A stretch of 64,000 bases of DNA. Source: Tubiluchus corallicola (taxonomy: Eukaryota > Priapulida > Priapulimorpha > Priapulimorphida > Tubiluchidae). The translations under genes and the position numbers were made by a program. Within the stretch, counting starts at the first letter, position 1, and every line of letters starts with the position of its first letter. Shown piece after piece: positions 38,810 to 50,882 of this stretch. Location of the stretch: assembly GCA_030141605.1 (NCBI GenBank), contig JAQGDQ010000064.1, positions 674,116 to 738,115 on the forward strand. Reading direction: 5' to 3'. The notes under the pieces were generated by a model. The model searched no databases and was not told the origin of the DNA. It was given only the letters and a program-made list of their open reading frames with translations.

Positions 38810-40858
38810 ATGTCGAAGTCAGCAAAGAACAAGACGAACACGGAAATTTTAGATCGCAACGATGTTCTTCAAGCGGTTGTAATTGCAGATAGTTTTGACG
38901 TCAGATTTGCACCGTTGACTGTAAAAAAACCTAGAGCTCTCTTGCCTCTGTTGAATGTTCCTCTCCTGGACTATACGTTGTCTTTTTTAACAAACTCTGG
39001 AATTGAAGAAATTTTTATTTACTGTTGTCACATTGCTGAGGAAGTAAAGGCATACGTATCAGCCTTCACAAAGGCAAATGGATTACCGTGTGAGGTGACA
39101 TGTATTGTTTCTGAGAATGTCATATCTGTAGGCGATTGTTTGCGAGATCTTGACGCAAAGGATCTAATTTCGTCGGATTTCATCCTTGTTCATGGAGATG
39201 TAGTTTCAAATATTTTGCTACTGCCGATTATCAAGGCTCACAAAGCAAGAAGGGAGAAAGAGAAATCTTGTGCAATGACTATTTTGAACACGAAAGCTTT
39301 TCCTGGTCATAGGAGTCGTTGCAAGGAGTCAGAGTGTACTGTAGCAGTTGATGCAACATCGAGCAAGCTTTTATTTTACCAGAATGTGTCAGCACACAAG
39401 CGTATTCAGTTTCCTTTACATATTTTCCAAGAGTATGGAGAAATAGAACTCCACCATGATTTGCTGGACTGTCAAATTAGTATTTGTTCCCCCACAGTTT
39501 GTCAGCTATTCACAGATAATTTTGACTACCAGACACGAGAAGATTTCATACGTGGAACATTGACAGCTGGGGAAGTGCATGGAAATACAATATACATTAG
39601 TCTAGTAGAAGATGAGTATGCTGCTCGTGTTTCAAATTTGTCAATGTATGATTCTGTTAGTAAAGATTTACTAAGCCGCTGGGCATTTCCCATTGTGCCT
39701 GACTTATTTAGTTTGTCAGAAGATTCTCTTCCTTTTTGTTATGGAAGGCATAGTATTTACCTTCATCAGTGGGGAGTGAAACTTGCTAGGGGTTGCTGTA
39801 TAGAGGACTGTGTAATGATAGGCAAGGGAACAACTGTTGGGAAAGATTCAGTCATTTCAAATTCAGTAATTGGTAGCAATTGTACTATTGAAAGCAATGT
39901 TGTTATTCACAATTCATACATTTGGAATGGTGTGACTATCAAACAAGACTGCAAAATTAACAAGGCCATTCTAGCTGATGAAGTCACCATACTGGATGGT
40001 GTTCTTATTCAGCCAGGCTGCGTTATATCATATGGTGTCAAGCTAGGTCCAAATATCTCATTACCGTGCTGTAGCAGATTAGTTGCTTCATCTTCAGAAG
40101 CACAAACTGTAGATGGTTTTAATGACGAGGTCAATAAAAGCATTTTAGACTCTCCAGACCTGGAAGTTGTTGGATCTAAAGGGATTGGATATTTATTACA
40201 ATCTCAGCCTGTTATAAACAGTGATTCTGAAGAGGAAAAATTGGTAAAGGACACATGGGGCACGGATAATTTATGTCTTGATGACAGCGACGATAGCAGT
40301 GTTGCTAGTTTAGAAATTGAGGAAGAGACATTACCACCGAGCCCACCTGCAGATGATACAAAGTTATTTTATAATGAAGTTTTGGACAGCTTGCAACGTG
40401 GCATAGATGAAAACGTCAACTGTGAAAATTTGATTCTTGAAATAAACTCTTCAAAGTATGCTTACAATGTTACAATGAAAGAGTTGAACATTCATGTCAT
40501 TAAAGCCATTTTAGAGACACCTCATTTGCGAGCCAGTTCTTACCTACAGCCACCTCAACTGTTCTCCTTGTTAAAGCCATTGTTAAGCAAGTTAAAACTT
40601 CTTTTGATGAACTATATTAAAAGTGCAGAGTCGCAATTAGATTGTTTACAAGCGCTTGAAGAGAGCTGTTTGCAGTGGGAAAGTCTGCTTTTTGTTTTAG
40701 CCAAAGTTATACATCTGCTCTATAACTTAGATATAATAGAGGAACAAGTGATTCATAGATGGTTCGGCGCTTGCAAAACCCAGCCAGTGAAATCTCAGGC
40801 AGAGCCATTTATTAAATGGCTACAGGAAGCTGAAGAAGAGAGCAGTGACTCTGACTAA
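38810..40858 (+). CDS. EIF2B5: Translation initiation factor eIF2B subunit epsilon, 682 aa, single exon
   Basis: Catalytic subunit of the eIF2B decamer, the guanine-nucleotide exchange factor that reloads eIF2 with GTP. Residues about 20-240 form the degenerate nucleotidyl-transferase-like domain (KPRALLPLLNVPLLDYTL) and contain the NF motif (Asn237-Phe238 in NFDYQTREDF) needed for exchange. Residues about 320-417 are hexapeptide beta-helix repeats (IGKGTTVG, VIGSNCTI, IWNGVTI). After an acidic linker, about 515-682 is the W2/HEAT domain with the aromatic-acidic boxes: Glu617-Glu618 in LQALEESC, and FIKWLQEAEEESSDSD at the end. Human length is 721, so this is essentially full length. The lack of introns contrasts with its neighbours. 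Start context is TAATAATGT. Confidence 0.96.
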   Translation: MSKSAKNKTNTEILDRNDVLQAVVIADSFDVRFAPLTVKKPRALLPLLNVPLLDYTLSFLTNSGIEEIFIYCCHIAEEVKAYVSAFTKANGLPCEVTCIVSENVISVGDCLRDLDAKDLISSDFILVHGDVVSNILLLPIIKAHKARREKEKSCAMTILNTKAFPGHRSRCKESECTVAVDATSSKLLFYQNVSAHKRIQFPLHIFQEYGEIELHHDLLDCQISICSPTVCQLFTDNFDYQTREDFIRGTLTAGEVHGNTIYISLVEDEYAARVSNLSMYDSVSKDLLSRWAFPIVPDLFSLSEDSLPFCYGRHSIYLHQWGVKLARGCCIEDCVMIGKGTTVGKDSVISNSVIGSNCTIESNVVIHNSYIWNGVTIKQDCKINKAILADEVTILDGVLIQPGCVISYGVKLGPNISLPCCSRLVASSSEAQTVDGFNDEVNKSILDSPDLEVVGSKGIGYLLQSQPVINSDSEEEKLVKDTWGTDNLCLDDSDDSSVASLEIEEETLPPSPPADDTKLFYNEVLDSLQRGIDENVNCENLILEINSSKYAYNVTMKELNIHVIKAILETPHLRASSYLQPPQLFSLLKPLLSKLKLLLMNYIKSAESQLDCLQALEESCLQWESLLFVLAKVIHLLYNLDIIEEQVIHRWFGACKTQPVKSQAEPFIKWLQEAEEESSDSD

Positions 40859-42389
40859 CATATTAACTTATAAAAACATATTTTGTTCTAAAAGCTTGAT
40901 ATCGTTTTGCTCAATGCTGTTATTGTGGGACAGGTTTCTGTGTAAAGTGCAAGTGCTAAGAAAGTTGCAAACCATGTAATTTAGCATATTTTGCAAGTAT
41001 TTTGTAGAAAGCTACAACATACTTTTACTTGGACAGTGACTGTGATGGTATAAGGTTCTGCCACCTAAATGGAAATACCATTAGTATGTTATGTTTATTC
41101 CACAGTGAAATTAAGGCATGTGGTGTGGAATGTAGGTTCACTTATTGTAAATGAGTGTAGAAACATTTCTCAATATTTTCAGTAAAATATCCTTATTTAC
41201 TGTTACTTTTTAAAAATGAATACTAGTTCCAACAGTTGAGACTTCTGAATTTGGTGAATGTATTGCACCACATTTTTTGCAATGTTTACCATCCTGCATC
41301 CATTTTATAGTCCATATTATGCATATTCTGATTGAACAGACTTGCACAGCTGCAACCTTGATTCCACTTCGTATAGCTATTTGCATAATTAAATCTATAA
41401 GTCGTAGAAACTTTGAATGATTATGTTTCCCTAGTACGTGAATATTGTTTTACTGTAGATATAAATAGACTTGTTAAACATCAGTATATGTTTAAAATAC
41501 AAAGCTGGATTGGGAGTAATAATTTTTTTTATTTTATCTTATTAAAGTACCATTTAGTTATTTTATATAGTATTTTGTACTTTTATTACATAAATCACCA
41601 GTTATCTCTGTTGTGGTAATACTTATAATATTACGATAACAGGTTCATCGTAATTTCATTTCAACCTAGAGAAAACAAGCAGGTAAAAAATGCTGCAATT
41701 AAACAACACTACACAGCATGAAGCTTGATAGTAAAAAATAAACTAAACTAACAAGTACATCTAAAAGCTAATAAAACTAACCATAATTAAGGTAAATGTA
41801 TTATGACGCACAACAAGTAAAAAGTAAATAGTAAACATTTTTATTAAAGGTTGTGATGAATGAGAATGTTTTAATACGTTTTAAGCTTTGCATCAATTCA
41901 GCCAAAACAATTGAACAGATTAGCTGTTATGCAAGTTGAATTTGTAATTAGTGGAAGTTTAAACTTTGACAAAATTCTAAAAAGAAAAAAGAGCAGTTAT
42001 CTATTTGTTGCCGAGAAAAAGCAGCCAATGTAGCCCTTTTTATAATTTTTTAATTTATAATGTGTTACCTGTAATAAAAGTTAATAAAAGCTAATATTGT
42101 TAATTTATAATTTAATTATTCACTGCTGCTTTTTCTGTGAAAGAAAAGGGATAACTGCTTTTCTTCTTTTATAATACAATTTTATAGAACAAATGATAAC
42201 GTGAGAATATCATCAATGTCGACCTATTTATAATTTATTAATGATAAGTAAGTTTTAAAAATCTAGAAAGTATAGATCCACTTAGGTCCCATGCAACAGT
42301 GCTGTTTGCTTGCATGTGTGTTTGTTTCTTTTGAATGTTTCTTCCATGTAAAAAAATAAAATAACATATTACATGTCAAATTTAATAAA
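40859..42389. other. 3' flank of EIF2B5 and AT-rich spacer
   Basis: Several AATAAA-like motifs (for example about 41737 and 42075) could end the EIF2B5 transcript. No gene is seen. Confidence 0.4.
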
Positions 42390-44560
42390 TGTACAAATAA
42401 TTCAATACGACATTTTGACGAAGAAATGCAAACTATTCTTGAAAAAATTAACAAATCTGGTAAAAGAGCTTATATTTGTCGCGATATTAATATTGATCTT
42501 CTAAAGCACGAGAAATCAAATTCTGTCAGCAATTACCTTAACACTATATTTGCGAATCAGTTTGTTCCCATAATCACGCGACCAACAAGACTAACCAGCT
42601 CTTCACAAACTTTAATCGACCATATTTATACAAATGACCTAGATAATCCTATCACACCTGGAGCAATCATGTATCCAATTGGTGATCATTTGCCAATATT
42701 TGTAATCATCAAATCATCTTACAAATACGCAAAGAATTCATCTACTAAAGTCCAAGTTCGATGCACAAAAAACTTCAGCAAGGCTGACTTTATGAATGAA
42801 TTGACAAATTCCCTGTCCTCTATAAATCCTGGCAACTTAGATGTTGATTGCTGTACAGATTCGTTTTTCACTTTATTCATCAATATTCTTAATAAACATG
42901 CTCCCATAAAAACTTTATCCAGAAAAGAGCAATCAACATTTAAGAAGCCGTGGATAACACCTATTTTAAATTCTATTCGTAATCGCAGTAAAATGTATAA
43001 AACTCAAACTGTCTAACTCTACCCTAAGACAAAAACAGTACAGAAATTATGTCAATAAACTTAATCATGTTGAGGCCCAATCCAAGAAAAAATATTATCA
43101 AAATCTTATCAATAACAACAAGAATAATTTAAAAAAAGTTTGGACATCCTTAAATGAAATTCTTGGTAACAAAAAGAAAAATTTGGTTACTCCAACCAAA
43201 ATTAGTGCAGGGACAAGCAAAATCACAGATCTTAAGCTAATAGCCAATAATGTCAACAATTTTTTACATCAGCTGGTGAAAACATGGCTAATAGCATTAA
43301 CTCCTCTGCTGATCCTTATCAATTTCTTAGCCCAACCAATCAAAACTCAATTTTTTTAGTCCTGTCACCATAGAAGAAATTACACGGCTTATATTAAAAT
43401 TAGATATTAGTAAGGCTGCTGGTCCTGAGAAATAATAGATACTATTCGTTCTAATTTAGATAAAAAATTAACAACTTGTGGCATATTTCTTGACCTTTCA
43501 AAGGCATTTGATACCGTACAATATCACATACTATTAATCAAACTCGAACATTATGGTATTAGGGGTACCCCACTGGAACTACTAAAATCATACCTTACTA
43601 ATCATAAACAATATACTTGCATAAACAACACCCACTCGGATATCACTAGCATAAGATGTGGAGTTCCCCAAGGTTCTACATTAGGTCCCCTTTTTTTCTT
43701 AATTTACATCAATGATTTGGCACATTGTTCTGATTTCCATGTCCAGTTATTTGTAGATGATGCGAACCTATTTTTACATGGTACTAATCTTAGCCAGCTT
43801 CAACTCAAGACTAACAATGAACTAGACAAGATAGATACATGGATGAGGGCTTATAAGTTAACAATAAACTATGAAAAAACAAAATATATGCTTATTTCTA
43901 GCCAAGCGTTTGATGCAAGTAATACTTTTAAACTGTTTATGGGGATCATGAATTAATTGCAGCCGATAATATAAAATACTTAGGTTTGTACATTGATAAT
44001 ACATTGTCATGGAAAACTCAAATAAAATCAGTCACGTATAAACAATAAGCTCATTGGTCTTTTTGCTAAAGTGCGATATTTCTTAGACACCTTCATCTTA
44101 CGAATGCTTTACTACTCGCTTGCATATCCTTATCTCCAGTATTGTATCCTGTGCTTTGGTACTGCAAAAACATCTGTCCTAAAACCACTCATTACGGCCC
44201 AGAATAAGATAGTGAAAATCATTACATTTAGCCCATATCGTGTTCATGCTACACCCTCTTATGTATAGCTTAAACTGTTAAAACTTAATGAAATTTACCA
44301 ATTAGAGCTGGCTAAATTCATGTATCATTTTGTAAATAAGAACTTACCTGAACTATTCTCTAACTATTTTACTACCATATCTGAAATCCATAACTACGAA
44401 ACTAGATCTGCCACTCGTGGTCTATATTTTACGCCCAGATTCTGTACCACTCATGGATTAAGTACTATCAAATATCAAGCTGTTAAATTCTGGAATTGTT
44501 TGAACAGCAACATTCTAACAGTATCTATATCTTGATCTCTAAACTTAAAAAGCAATTGCT
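42390..44560 (+). mobile_element. Decayed LINE (CR1/L2/Jockey-like), endonuclease C-terminal part plus RT
   Basis: It begins within the endonuclease: RDINIDLLKHEK, RPTRL, TLIDHIYTN, and GDHLPIF, which carries the catalytic His (42426-43016). After frameshifts and an internal deletion near 43430, RT blocks follow: FLDLSKAFDTVQYHILL, CGVPQGSTLGPLFF, LFVDDANLFLHG (catalytic DD near 43755), then the thumb INYEKTKYMLIS. The C-terminal tail (NYETRSATRGLYFTPRF) ends at about 44535. It is the same family as the copy at 10-11.7 kb. Several stops make it non-functional. Confidence 0.9.
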
Positions 44561-46347
44561 ATTAACTTACACTGATTAATGTTAATCTCTTACTGAATTA
44601 TATTCTATTTTCTTTACCTAACTTAATAATCCTAACTACATTAATATTCATAAAACTGAAAACACTACAGCATGGCAAGAATCTGTGGCTCAGAAAATGT
44701 ACCCTAATCCTCAATTAAATTTTTTTTGTCAATTATTGAATAACGAGCTACTGATTCGTGCTTTGAATGCTGTTACTTATAACTCTACAAATTAGTTAAT
44801 CCACAGGCCATTACAGATATTATCTTAAATATCAGGAAATACTCTGCCCTTCTTCTCTTCTTTACAGCAGAGTAATTATTAAAGTCATACTGCAATACTA
44901 TTTTATGAGTAAAGCTTCAGGTGTTGTTCACAGATTGCACAAGTCTTACCTCTCCTTTATAAAATTACTAAAACATCCTGTATAGCTAAATGTTTGTCTT
45001 ATCAGTATATTGAGAATTACATTATTTAGTATTATTGTCCAAGTCAGTAGATTTGTACTTAATCAATAAGCCTAGAAATAATGAAGTTGAACTCAAATCA
45101 AAATGTATTTAACTCCTGTTGTTGATTAATTGCATTATTAACCCAAAGTGTTTTTATCATTTCATAACAATTTTGACTTGCCTTCCACTCAATATCTAAA
45201 TGCTATTTTTAGTTTAATCAAAATTGACCTTATTCTGTTGCCCACTAAATTAAAGTACATGTATTTTCTTGATCTGGATTACTTAATTATACAGCAAATG
45301 GCATAATTTTAAAATTATTAATGTTTCCTAAATTTAACTGATAACATTAATGCCCACCAGTGTCTAAAAATCATTTTATCTATATTCGGTACAGGATAGC
45401 AGATTAGGTGACTTTATAGTCTTTTCGCTATCCTTTCTCTAGTTCTAGATCTATCTATTCATTTTAACCATTCTTCAAAACTTATTAGCAATTCTTTTAT
45501 TAATCATGTTTTATTGTAGTATTATAAAGAGATAAATAAATTACGATTTGAATTTGAGTATTTTTGTAACTTTTTAGTATGCATACATCTAATTAACTAC
45601 AAGGAATACTATACCAATGTTTGATCAATGACATGCCTGAGTTACAGTTATACTCTTCCAAGCACACTTAACCAATATAAATTCACCGCATTCATTATAA
45701 GCATAAAATTATACTTACGAATCGCCTAACTGGTCCTTACAATAGAGAAATCTTGTGTCTTGTGTCACTGTTATACTGCAATATGATATATTTTAGCCAA
45801 CTTGAAGTGTAGAATTTTTCTTAATTTTATTCTGCTGTCCTTTATTTAAAAAGTGGCTTCAAATTGTTCAAAATAACTTTAATTAACAACGTCTGCTACA
45901 TTTCTTGTGCGTGTGAAGTTCTCTGGATTAGTGTTAAAAGCCTGGTTGTCTGTGTCTTGCTTATACGGGAAACAACAAATTGCACTATTGTCTTTTATTA
46001 AATTTTCTTGTCAGTTTTCATAAAGTTGAAATTAATAAGATAACTTCGAGAACTATAGTCATTTTCCGAGGAGAATGAGAATTTTTTTCTAAAAGCTGAC
46101 GTACTTTGGCGTTCTAGGCAATAACCTAGTTAGCCTATTGGTTAATACGCTCCTGCTTTTCAACCACATTATCAGCAAGCAGTTGGACTTTTGATATGAA
46201 CTGTAAACAAATCCACATATCACTTGGCTTAATGCAATGTAATACACTAGCTAGAGCCACATGGATTCTGTTTTCACGCATTCACGTTTTTAAAATTGTC
46301 CTTGTTTTTTCAGCGTTCATAGAATAATTTATGTCGAATTTGAGACT
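44561..46347. other. Intergenic region left of the six-exon gene
   Basis: AT-rich, no open frames of note. LINE 3' UTR may extend to about 45540 (AAATAAATTACG tail). Promoter elements of the downstream gene were not identified. Confidence 0.35.
46121..46195 (+). repeat. tRNA-derived fragment (SINE or tRNA pseudogene)
   Basis: TAGCCTATTGGTTAATACGC at 46131 fits a pol III A-box/D-arm well. It is followed by CTGCTTTTCA..GCAAGCAG and a degraded B-box region (GGACTTTTGA). No cloverleaf can be closed, so it is not a functional tRNA. Confidence 0.35.
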
Positions 46348-49300
46348 ATGGCAGCAAGTAGCAAAAATGAAGAAACTGTGAAATTGTTAAAGTCGTTAAA
46401 CAGAATTCTTCGTCATGTTCCTGCTCTACATTTGACGGAGACTCTTATTGATGAAAGAACTGGCGAGGACACGTTGAAGTATCATTTGGAGCCAAACAAC
46501 AACGCCTGGAAGCAATTTGGACAGTTTTTACTCGGCCGTTATGTGTCTGAACTGAAGGTCAGAATAAATTGTTCAAATTTCTGTTGTTAATTGCTCTATT
46601 GGCTTATAGGTTAGAGACAGGGACAAAAAGATTTGTTATGGTCAGTTTAAATTATTTTTGAAGAAGATGTAAGTTAAATTAATGTTGTAGATACTAATAT
46701 TAATGATGTAATAATAGGCTATTTGACTGTTGCTGTTTTTTTATATTTAGTATTTGGGCTAAAGTTTACAATTCCCCTCATACAAGAAATTAGTTTGTTA
46801 AGTGGATCAGGGTTAGGGTTAGGGTCGGGATTAGGGTCAAGTTTAGTGTTAGGGAAAGGTCAGGATTAGGGTTAGGGTTGTGGCTATGATTAGGGTTAGG
46901 GTTATGGCATTTAAATTGTGTGGTGAGTTGTTTCTAGTATTTGCATCAACAATAAACACAAAGTTTTTACTTTGTTACAAATTTATAATTAAATAATTTT
47001 ATGTTTGTGGAACAAAGCAAGACACCTCTATTTTTTCAGTGGATTGATGCAAGAAAAGAAAGCCCTGTAGCGTACCTTTTGGATGAATATATAGCAACAG
47101 ATGCTAACAATGTCGCAAAAATCATTGAGGCGGTCAATCATATAGAGATTGACGAGAACAAGCCTTTTGCATTGTTGAGCAACTTACTGGACTTTGCAAA
47201 AGGTACAATAGTTATGCGATTTAAGAGTTGTTACATTTTACCAATTAGAATGGAAACTATTAATGCGCTTGAATCCAGCACGTCCAATTTATTTTATTTT
47301 AAATTTGCTCGTTTCTTGTAAAGTTAATGCATTAATGTTTTCCAAAAGATAATCTGAGAAGCATTTATTGTTAGCATAGAATCTAAATCTTCTCTTTGCA
47401 TTGTGCATTGTTGGGCAGAGCCATTTATACATTAGAACTGGAATAAGCCCAAACAATGTATACTGCACAGGGCAGATCCGTTTAGCATTCACGTATCAAT
47501 TCAGCAGTGTTATGATTATAAGTTTATAATTGGAAATAATGTATCCCCAGGTTTCTTTCCGATGACCAAAGACTAACAGCCAATCGTTTGATCCTTGGCC
47601 TGAAAATGATTTAGATCAGGGTCGGATTGGGTATTAAATTCGTATCGGACAGGCCTGAAGACAAACTTTTGCGATGTTCAAAAATTATTACCATGTTGTG
47701 TACCAGAGCACTATGTCCAAGTATAAAACAACATGCTGAAATGAAAATGTGTGGTTTTGCAACTAATTACTTGCTAATTTGCAGTCAGTACTTACAGGTG
47801 TAAAATAATTTAGAGATTGCTTGTAAGATATAGCCTGTAAATATAGACTACCTATATAGCTACAAATCTAAATTATGCTCTAACATATCTTTTTTTTAAC
47901 AGAAATTGCCCGGCAGTGGTGTAATTCTTGCTTCAACATGATTATGAATGAAAGCAGAGATAGTGATGATTCTGATGACAATATTTCATGTACGTGTGAA
48001 TGCGGTGACGAAAGTTATATCGAACATTTTAAAAAGAATTATCAAGCGCCGGCTGTTACTGGAAATGTAGCGTCTGTTCAAATTCATGGATCAGCACAAA
48101 TTTGTGTCAGATCTGCAGTCATCAATTGTCCCTGTGGACAGAATCAGTTTAGTTTGTTTGGTCATAGTCAGAGTTCTTCTCCTGTCGAACAAGGTATTTT
48201 TGCTAGCCGATCTACGTCAGCGAACAGCGTTCGAACGGATGAAGCAGAAGCTTCTCAAACGCCGAGAAAACCTTACATTGGGCACATGCGTGAACAATGT
48301 GTCAAAGAAGTAAGCATATCGACTACCCAGACTGCCTGTCAAGCACAGGCAAGTGTGAGGACAAAACAACAAACAAAATGCTGTCAACGGGGAGGAAATG
48401 AACGTTAGTTTTCTTATTAACGTTTTTACGGTGTTACTTACTGCGAATAAATGACTGACAATAGCCTGAATACTGATTCTAACTATTTCTCCATTTCCTT
48501 TCGATTCTTGCTTCTCGGTCGTTTCTGTCTTAGTATTTTTTCGCTGTTACGTTTAACTCGTTTACAACAACGAGAAATAATTATGTACTGAAGCTCTGGT
48601 ATCTAGAACACTTATGTATGATCTGCGTGTAGACTGAATTTTTGCTGTTTCAGTAACTTAAAACTAAAATGCTGAAATCTCCTGCAATATAAAATGTTTT
48701 TACAATCTTAGTTTTTTCAGGGAAATTTCTTCTGCTTCATGCAAGTGACTTAAGTGAAGAAGTGCGCCTAGATATCACTGCTAAGATATTACAGCATGCA
48801 CCTAATGACGTTGTTCATTCTATTGCCGAGAGGGAGCGTATCCTTGATGTGAGAGTAAGTTACTCTTATTGCTGCGATATGTGGCTTAGTTTAATTTATT
48901 AACTAATGTAGCGGTTATGAATTCACAAATCTCGTGGGTCAAAGAACAAAATCTGTCAGACTTGTTTACAATTGTCTTGCTTACTTAACTGTAAACTTCC
49001 GAAACCAAGAATTCCCAACCATTTCTAGGCAGGGCGCCGTTTGATTAATTTTACGTCTCTACAAAAAGTATTATCGTATTTGATGATGAAAAAGTCCTGG
49101 AACATCTCTGCTAGAAGACTATTATTACAAACTTACATTAAAACCGAAGAAAATTATAGGCTAATTATTTTAGTTTACTTAAGTTCTGGTTGAATCTTTT
49201 GGAAAACCCAAGTAGTTGGTTAATTTCATGATTTTAAAGTTTCTTGTCATGTTAAGGACTACTACAAGATATTATGCCCGGTAACTAAGAGGCTCCAGGA

Positions 49301-50736
49301 TATTACTTCTGGTCGGATTCAGCATATGGTGACAGATCAGGATCGTTTGGTGGTGGATTTAATGGTAATTATTGTTGTGATGTTTTTGTTTACCGGTAGC
49401 ACATAGTTTATATATAGTCAAGATTTCAAGCTGCAGGCCACAACTTTTCACGACTTGTTTATGAGAATCTCTGATTTACGAAAACATGGCGTTTTTTAGT
49501 TTTACAGTGACTATGTAGAACGTAGATGGTGATAGCATAGCATGTTGCATGAATCAGAATCGTTTATGCCGAAAAGTATAGTGTAGCTACACAGATAGTG
49601 TACTACATCAGAAGTGGCGATGGACGCCATTTGATTTCAGTCAACGATGAACAAATCATGACATGAAATAATAAAAATTTTGACAAATCTACATCAAATT
49701 CTATATCTGGCACATATTAAAATTTTGATTGACATTATCAGAGCCCATTCATAGTACTCATACACCAATGTATTCTAAGCTTTTTTTGTACAAAAAATCA
49801 ATACCCTGTAGTTAAAAAAAATTAATATTTTAAATATTAACTTAGTTCTATGAATCATAAAATTGCTGTTTCACTACTTAGGGAACCTTCATATTATTTA
49901 TGAAAATCATGAGAAATTTTTTTGGCATGCGGTACGTTGCATGACTGTCTCTACAAAATTTTTGATTACTAACCAAGTAAAGTGCAGCACTGGACACATA
50001 ATATTGTAGAACGTATTTCAAAAAAAGAAGTGCAGTAGAAATAATGCAGAAATGCTGAAATTTACTGATAACATTTCAGTGAAATGCAACTCGGCGTTAA
50101 AGCGTAGAAAAGGTGTATGTAAAAGATTATGCTACAATAAATGTTCGAAGCGTGCACTTTTAACTTGCATACGTTAATATACAAACAGTAGTAACTCTGC
50201 ATGTAACGAAAAACATGCTAAAATTTATTAAGTTGGATGTTTTGGATAACGTTTGATATTTTGTTCAATATAAACCTGGGCTTTTGCATTGTGACGCCAC
50301 AATGACGTAAAAATAATTATACTTACATAATTTAAAATTTCCTACTATATTACTTGGCTTTTATATATTCCAGTACATGTATATGCATATGAGATTAATC
50401 ATTACTACACTGCATTATAAATACATACCCGTGGATGACAGAGGAAAATTTCTGTTTTAGGACTCATTAGCCAATGATGAGATACAGAAAAAACTAGTTG
50501 TTGCTCTGATTCTTGATGGCAATCAATGTTCTCCTCGGATGCCAGATTCTGACTGTTTCAGCAACAGATTAAAGTATTTATACCCTGTTGACTGGAAAGA
50601 GTTGGCTGCAGAATTGGAACTTGTGAGAAACAGTTCTCGTCCTCTCAACACACCAAAGAAATCTAGTATAAAATTTGTAGAAAAGAGTTGTTTTGATAAG
50701 CTAAAGGAAAAGCTACGGAAGGATAAAAGAGAGTAA
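46348..50736 (+). CDS. Unrecognised six-exon gene, 463-aa protein
   Basis: Exons 46348-46557, 47040-47202, 47903-48403, 48721-48854, 49257-49364 and 50461-50736 join with matching phases (0,1,1,0,0) into 1392 nt ending in TAA. I do not recognise the family. Residues 1-125 look helical (VKLLKSLNRILRHV, WKQFGQFLLGRYV, KIIEAVNHIEI). Exon 3 carries a cysteine cluster (WCNSC at 130-134, CTCECGDE at 154-161, then NCPCGQ) that could bind metal, followed by a Ser/Thr/Gln-rich stretch. The C-terminal third is helical and charged (LHASDLSEEVRLDITAKILQ, DQDRLVVDLMDSLANDE) and ends in a basic KLKEKLRKDKRE. There is no signal peptide or membrane segment, so it is probably intracellular. The weakest splice site is the exon 5 acceptor (ATGTTAAG). 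Gene reality is well supported by frame continuity; function is unknown. Confidence 0.78.
46809..46908 (+). repeat. Interstitial telomere-like tract, degenerate (TTAGGG)n
   Basis: About 100 bases with repeated GGGTTAGGGTTAGGG and one- or two-base variants such as GGGATTAGGGTC. It lies in intron 1 of the six-exon gene. TTAGGG is the telomere unit of most animals. Confidence 0.85.
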
Positions 50737-50882
50737 ATGAGAGAGAACTATGTCGTAAACACGTTTTCTGTGGAGCCAAGATGTCGAATTCTGAGTCTGA
50801 TTGAACAACATGATTAGATTAAGATTAAAATGCTTTTATAGTGTTAATGGTCATTGTTATTGTTGATTACAGTAAGACAATT

